Assembly: GCA_002359635.1 (NCBI GenBank)
Contig: DENJ01000074.1
Location: forward strand, 33,860-43,528
Length of the DNA stretch: 9,669 nt
Source of the DNA: Burkholderiales bacterium UBA2647
Lineage (GTDB): Bacteria > Pseudomonadota > Gammaproteobacteria > Burkholderiales > Burkholderiaceae_E
Direction: 5' to 3'
The translations under genes were made by a program, and so were the position numbers. The notes under the pieces were generated by a model. The model saw nothing but the letters and a program-made list of their open reading frames with translations. It searched no databases and was not told the origin of the DNA. Positions 6,975-9,669 of this stretch are shown here, in pieces (position 1 is the stretch's first letter; every line of letters begins with the position of its first letter).

Positions 6975-7750
6975 TGCAAAGCAAGGAGCCCATTTTGAGC
7001 CTCAGCAATATCGAGGCAAGCTACGGACCTGTTCAAGCAATTCGTGGTGTGTCCTTGCACGTTCCTCAAGGCGGTATCGTCACTGTTCTTGGTTCAAATG
7101 GCGCGGGTAAGACCACGATCCTGAAGACAATCTCTGGCATTCTTGATCCACGTAAAGGAACGATTCAGTTTTTAGGTCAATCGATCCAAGGCTTACAACC
7201 CGATGCTATCGTCAGGCTTGGGCTTAGTCATGTGCCAGAAGGCAGAGAGGTTTTCCCCTTGCTTACGGTGCGAGAGAACCTGCTCATGGGTGCATTCACC
7301 CGCAGCGACTCGGCGATCAAAGAAGACATCGAGCGGATGTACGGCTACTTCCCAATCCTTAAAGAACGTGCAGGCCAAGAGGCCGGACAATTGTCCGGCG
7401 GACAACAGCAAATGTTGGCCATTGCACGAGCTTTGATGTCAAGACCGAAGATGCTTTTGCTCGATGAGCCAAGTCTTGGCTTATCGCCCAAGCTCGTGAA
7501 GGAGATTTTTGCCATCATCAAGCGGGTCAACCAGGAGGAGGGCACAACCATGCTCTTGGTGGAGCAAAACGCACAAATTGCCTTGCAAACGGCAGACTTT
7601 GGTTATGTTCTAGAGGTTGGACGTATCGTGCTTGAAGGCGAGACTGCCGCCTTACTTCAAAAGGATGATATCCGTGAGTTTTATCTTGGTATGAAAGCTG
7701 ACGCCGTTCGCGGCGAAAGGCGTTGGAAGAAGAAAAAGCAATGGCGTTGA
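6971..7750 (+). CDS. livF: LivF-type ABC transporter ATP-binding protein
   Basis: This 259-residue ATPase is the partner of LivG. Walker A is GSNGAGKT (41-48), the ABC signature LSGGQQQ (141-147), Walker B MLLLDEPSLGL (161-171) with D165 and E166. The H-loop carries Q199 (VEQN), which is normal for LivF proteins. The protein ends in a strongly basic tail, RGERRWKKKKQWR (247-259), beyond the usual YLGM ending. The start is ATG 6971, overlapping the livG TGA, or the adjacent ATG 6974; GGGA at 6962-6965 suits either. An in-frame ATG at 6788 lies deep inside livG and is not credible. The last codons (7738-7750) belong to a sequence repeated 35 bp downstream, so livF's end and the intercistronic region share a duplicated element. 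Confidence 0.93.
   Translation: MMQSKEPILSLSNIEASYGPVQAIRGVSLHVPQGGIVTVLGSNGAGKTTILKTISGILDPRKGTIQFLGQSIQGLQPDAIVRLGLSHVPEGREVFPLLTVRENLLMGAFTRSDSAIKEDIERMYGYFPILKERAGQEAGQLSGGQQQMLAIARALMSRPKMLLLDEPSLGLSPKLVKEIFAIIKRVNQEEGTTMLLVEQNAQIALQTADFGYVLEVGRIVLEGETAALLQKDDIREFYLGMKADAVRGERRWKKKKQWR
7734..7750 (+). repeat. Direct repeat, copy 1 (end of livF)
   Basis: The 17-nt sequence AAAAGCAATGGCGTTGA recurs at 7769-7785 with one mismatch (AAAG at the front). In this copy it encodes the last residues of LivF and its stop codon TGA. Confidence 0.75.
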
Positions 7751-7785
7751 AACATGCAAAAGCCATAGAAAGGCAATGGCGTTGA
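7741..7785 (+). promoter_or_regulatory. Possible alternating hairpin at the livF/synthetase junction
   Basis: A central arm, CAAAAGCCAT (7757-7766), can pair with ATGGCGTTG in either repeat copy: upstream at 7741-7749 with a 7-nt loop, or downstream at 7776-7784 with a 9-nt loop. Each stem is GCCAT with ATGGC plus CAA with TTG, around a small bulge. The two structures exclude each other. The downstream one would cover TTGAG (7782-7786), the best available ribosome binding site for the synthetase. Short stems and no known family make this a suggestion, not a called riboswitch. Confidence 0.3.
7769..7785 (+). repeat. Direct repeat, copy 2 (intercistronic, before the synthetase gene)
   Basis: AAAGGCAATGGCGTTGA repeats the end of livF with one mismatch, 35 bp downstream, in a different reading frame. 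It ends 10 nt before the synthetase ATG and supplies part of its weak ribosome binding site. Confidence 0.75.
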
Positions 7786-7795
7786 GTAACAGACG

Positions 7796-9622
7796 ATGAA
7801 TGCATCTAGGCTTGCCGGTGAAACATTAGGTCAAAAATTTTGGAACGCTGTTGGACAGCGCTCGAGTCAGGTCGCGCTCCGGCAGAAGCTTTTTGGGGTG
7901 TGGGACGAGACCACTTGGACCGAGTACGGTGCTCACGCTAGGCGAATCGGTATGGGCCTTACTGCACTGGGTCTAGAGCCCGGTGCATGTGTTTCGATTC
8001 TTGCCAACACGAGGCGAGAGTGGGCCTATTGTGATTTCGGCGCCATGCTGGTTGGGCTTGTTGTATCGGGGGTTTACCCAACCGATGCAGCGGAGCAGCT
8101 CGAATTTTTATGTGCTGATTCGCGTACCGAGGTTTTGATTGTTGAAGACGACGAGCAACTCGATAAAGCGCTCCAGGTTCGGGAGCGTTTGCCTGTATTA
8201 AAAAAGATTATTGTGATGGACATGGAGGGATTGCGCGATTTGGACGATCCGCAAATCATGTCGTTACAAGATCTTGAAGCACTTGGACAATCGCATGATG
8301 AGCGGCATCCAGCGCTTTTCGAGACACGATTAAAAGCACGTCGCGCTGATGATGTGGCGATTCTTGTCTACACCTCGGGCACGACCGGAAAGCCAAAGGG
8401 TGCCATGCTGAGCCATCACAACCTGAGAGCGGTAATGGAAAACTTTCCGCCTCAACTGGCTCAGGGACCAACTGACGACAAGATGTCGTTTTTGCCCTTG
8501 TGCCATATTGCTGAGCGGATGTTTGGGTCGATGCTGTCGCTCGAACGTGGCTCAAGAATGAATTTTGTTGAGAATCCTGATACGGTGCCTGAAAACGTTC
8601 GCGAAATTTCCCCAACAATCATGCTCGGTGTGCCTCGCGTTTGGGAGAAGTTTTACTCGGCGATCAATTTGAGGATGAAGGAATCGACGCGTATCCAACA
8701 GGCTGCGTATCGGTTCGCGTTGGCTGTTGGCGAGCGTCATGCAGCCTATGCGATGCAAGCGCAGCGGGCACCAATGGCATTACGGCTAGTCAACGCAACG
8801 CTGCGCTATGTCGTCTTGGGCAATGTGCGCAGAGCGATTGGACTCGATCGTGTGCGCTGGGCTGCAACTGGGGCTGCACCTATTTCGCCTGACTTGATCC
8901 GCTGGTACTGGGCGCTTGGTGTACCACTATTTGAGGTCTGGGGTATGACCGAGACCACGGGAGGTGGTGCTATTAATCTGCCTGGTGCTTTGAAACTTGG
9001 ATCGATTGGAAGGCCTCAAGCAGGTATCAATGAGATCAAGATCTCAGAACAGGGAGAGATTCTGACGCGTGGTGCCAATGTCTTTGTTGGCTACTTGAAT
9101 CTTCCCGATAAGACCGCCGAGGCGATTGACGCCGAGGGTTGGCTTCACACAGGCGATGTCGGTGAAATCGATGCTGAGGGCTTCGTACGGATCACCGATC
9201 GGATGAAGGACATCATCATCACAGCGGGTGGTAAAAACATTACCCCTAGTGAAATTGAAAACGAGTTGAAGTTTTCACCCTACATCACCGATGCGGTTGT
9301 TGTCGGCGATCGAAAACCCTATTTGTCGCTCCTTGTAATGATTGATCATGAGAATGTTGAGCAGTATGCTCAGGAGCGCAATATTCCCTTTTCAGACTTC
9401 GCAAGCCTTTGTCGGGCGACTGAGGTGCAGGCTTTGATTCAGGCTGAAGTCGATCGCGTTAATGCCAAGTTTGCAAGGGTCGAACAGGTAAAAAAGTTTC
9501 GTTTGATCGAGCAAAAGCTCACTGCCGAAGACGAAGAGTTAACACCCACCATGAAGTTAAAGCGCAAACTCGTGCACGAAAAATATAAGGATTTGATTGG
9601 ACAAATGTATGCGGGCACTTAG
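7796..9622 (+). CDS. Long-chain acyl-CoA synthetase (AMP-forming, ANL superfamily)
   Basis: This 608-residue enzyme joins a carboxylic acid to CoA in two steps through an acyl-adenylate. The phosphate-binding loop YTSGTTGKPKG is at 192-202, the ATP motif WGMTET at 382-387, GWLHTGD at 448-454 with the ribose-binding aspartate D454, and the hinge region at DRMKD (468-472). The C-terminal ELTPTMKLKRK (581-591) puts K587 at the position of the adenylating lysine. The length and this ending fit the FadD15-like group of about 600 residues rather than the shorter E. coli FadD. No signal peptide or long membrane segment is seen. It is the last gene in the visible unit, 45 nt after livF, with a weak ribosome site TTGAG (7782-7786). 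Beside an importer and an acyl-CoA dehydrogenase it most likely activates the imported acid; the exact substrate is unknown. Confidence 0.94.
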   Translation: MNASRLAGETLGQKFWNAVGQRSSQVALRQKLFGVWDETTWTEYGAHARRIGMGLTALGLEPGACVSILANTRREWAYCDFGAMLVGLVVSGVYPTDAAEQLEFLCADSRTEVLIVEDDEQLDKALQVRERLPVLKKIIVMDMEGLRDLDDPQIMSLQDLEALGQSHDERHPALFETRLKARRADDVAILVYTSGTTGKPKGAMLSHHNLRAVMENFPPQLAQGPTDDKMSFLPLCHIAERMFGSMLSLERGSRMNFVENPDTVPENVREISPTIMLGVPRVWEKFYSAINLRMKESTRIQQAAYRFALAVGERHAAYAMQAQRAPMALRLVNATLRYVVLGNVRRAIGLDRVRWAATGAAPISPDLIRWYWALGVPLFEVWGMTETTGGGAINLPGALKLGSIGRPQAGINEIKISEQGEILTRGANVFVGYLNLPDKTAEAIDAEGWLHTGDVGEIDAEGFVRITDRMKDIIITAGGKNITPSEIENELKFSPYITDAVVVGDRKPYLSLLVMIDHENVEQYAQERNIPFSDFASLCRATEVQALIQAEVDRVNAKFARVEQVKKFRLIEQKLTAEDEELTPTMKLKRKLVHEKYKDLIGQMYAGT

Positions 9623-9624
9623 CA

Positions 9625-9669
9625 AGCACAGGTTTGGCCTCAGTAAAGTTTTAGCCTCAGTACAGTTTT
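9625..9669 (+). repeat. Tandem repeat, 17-bp unit, cut by the window end
   Basis: After the synthetase stop the sequence GCCTCAGTAAAGTTTTA (9637-9653) is followed at once by GCCTCAGTACAGTTTT (9654-9669), 15 of 16 bases identical. Before it, 9625-9636 matches the last 12 bases of the unit at 9 positions, so a worn third copy is likely. The array may continue past the window. No spacers are present, which speaks against CRISPR, and I see no terminator hairpin in these 47 bp. Confidence 0.7.

Noticed and set aside
8256..8618. Minus-strand frame of 120 codons
   Set aside because: It lies opposite the conserved core of the acyl-CoA synthetase, including part of its phosphate-binding loop, and has no recognisable motif or ribosome site.
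3000..9600. Frequent GATCG/CGATC words
   Set aside because: They mostly fall on Asp-Arg, Ile-Gly and similar codon pairs in coding frames and show no regular spacing, so codon use explains them.
9637..9669. CRISPR array
   Set aside because: The two 17-bp units are directly adjacent with no spacers, and no cas gene is present.

Overview
The window looks like chromosomal DNA of a moderate-GC proteobacterium. A betaproteobacterium of the Burkholderiales type is my best guess, from the style of the proteins and the gene combination; this is an inference, because no rRNA or other marker gene is present. The DNA is almost entirely coding and holds eight protein genes in two divergent blocks. I see no tRNA, rRNA, insertion sequence, phage gene or CRISPR array.

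Left block, minus strand, read from about 2879 down to 1: a 401-residue thiolase, then, 3 nt further on, a FadB/FadJ-type enoyl-CoA hydratase/3-hydroxyacyl-CoA dehydrogenase that runs off the left edge (556 residues visible). Right block, plus strand, from 3031: an acyl-CoA dehydrogenase of the long-chain (LCAD-like) type; the four membrane and ATPase genes of a LivHMGF-type (HAAT family) ABC importer; and a 608-residue long-chain acyl-CoA synthetase ending at 9622. The two blocks diverge from a 151-bp control region (2880-3030) with a short palindrome and two phased A-tracts.

Together the genes form a near-complete uptake and degradation route. An acid is imported by the ABC system, activated to a CoA thioester by the synthetase, oxidised by the dehydrogenase, hydrated and oxidised again by the bifunctional protein, and cleaved by the thiolase. 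The dehydrogenase stop codon overlaps the livH start codon, and several other junctions are equally tight, which binds catabolic enzymes and transporter into one transcript. The likely cargo is therefore a fatty or other hydrophobic carboxylic acid rather than leucine, isoleucine or valine, although the importer belongs to the branched-chain amino acid family. No periplasmic binding protein or electron-transfer flavoprotein gene is in the window.

The points most worth a second look are this linkage, a duplicated element with mutually exclusive hairpins and mini-ORFs at the livF/synthetase junction, a 17-bp tandem repeat that starts just after the last stop codon and is cut by the window end, and non-canonical active-site or signature residues in three of the enzymes.
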